Assembly (NCBI RefSeq): GCF_000350225.1
Contig: NW_005178661.1
Location: 109,434 to 173,433, forward strand
Reading direction: 5' to 3'
From: Chondrus crispus
Lineage: Eukaryota; Rhodophyta; Florideophyceae; Gigartinales; Gigartinaceae
DNA: 64,000 nucleotides
The notes beneath the pieces are model-generated. The model was given only the letters and a program-made list of their open reading frames with translations, was not told where the DNA came from and did no database searches. Below are positions 63,947 through 64,000 of the stretch, piece by piece (the stretch's first letter is position 1; every line of letters starts with the position of its first letter). A program made the position numbers and the translations under genes.

Positions 63947-64000
63947 ATGCCGGCATCGGCTTCCCCTATTATTGCAGCTCTCGAGAGCGCAAAGCTTCGC
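63947..64000 (+). CDS. Start of pogo2 transposase (partial)
   Basis: Eighteen codons to the window end read MPASASPIIAALESAKLR. The pogo1 transposase begins MAVSASPIIASLQNAERLR, so the two share this N-terminus. The match supports the start chosen for pogo1. The remainder lies outside the window. Confidence 0.7.
   Translation, partial: MPASASPIIAALESAKLR

Larger units (their letters stand above)
63217..64000 (+). mobile_element. Second pogo-like transposon (pogo2), left end
   Basis: It begins directly after TA in E's gag: the A copy reads AAGTAGTGCG where E reads AAGTA followed by CACCCAGTTACTGTCATTAG. This terminal sequence resembles that of pogo1 (CACC…TACTG…TAGTG). Inside are more GTGTCAC-type short repeats (63268-63285, 63317-63350). 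A transposase-like start lies at 63947. The element continues beyond the window. Confidence 0.8.

Overview
The window is a eukaryotic, gene-poor block made almost entirely of transposable elements inserted into one another. I see no host gene, rRNA, tRNA or CRISPR array that I can support. The LTR retrotransposons are large (13.5 kb for the one element whose two ends are both in view). Together with the GC-rich coding sequence and pogo-like DNA transposons, they would fit a red alga such as Chondrus crispus. That assignment is inference only. The first 15 bases match the BstXI region of common cloning vectors, so base 1 may be a true contig end.

Layout. (1) 1-9606: Ty3/gypsy family-A element 'A' on the minus strand, with an intact gag, an intact PR-RT-RH-IN-chromodomain pol and its 5' LTR; its 3' LTR lies left of the window. 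(2) 9605-11866: a pogo/Tigger-like DNA transposon ('pogo1', plus strand) inserted at the TA two bases from the outer end of A's LTR. (3) 11871-15776: the 5' half of family-B gypsy element 'B1' (minus), split in its protease by A. (4) 15777-18118 and 31580 to about 32210: two halves of a Ty1/copia element 'D' (plus), interrupted on the left by B1 and in RNase H by B2. (5) 18119-31579: family-B element 'B2' (minus), complete from LTR to LTR with a perfect 5-bp target duplication, an intact gag, and a pol broken by stops and an integrase deletion. (6) 33017-33897: an older Tigger-like remnant. (7) 33898 to about 36605: family-A fragment 'C' (plus), LTR and gag only. (8) About 36606-38626: unrecognised sequence with a perfect 52-bp palindrome. 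(9) 38627-52428: family-B element 'B3' (minus) with both LTRs, a decayed pol, and a solo LTR of a third family inside gag. (10) 52429-63216: decayed family-A element 'E' (minus). (11) 63217-64000: the start of a second pogo-like transposon, 'pogo2', in E's gag.

How the parts work. The gypsy elements share one 18-nt primer-binding site downstream of the 5' LTR, so both families probably use the same tRNA primer. In both families the pol frame is -1 relative to gag, and a slippery-looking run sits directly before the gag stop (AAAAAAGGG in family A, GGGAAAC consensus in family B). This points to Gag-Pol made by -1 ribosomal frameshifting. Both families also carry a 4.5-6 kb segment between pol and the 3' LTR. 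In B2 and E this segment holds a long antisense reading frame that starts just inside the 3' LTR. This recurring antisense gene (aORF) is the best candidate for an undescribed feature here.
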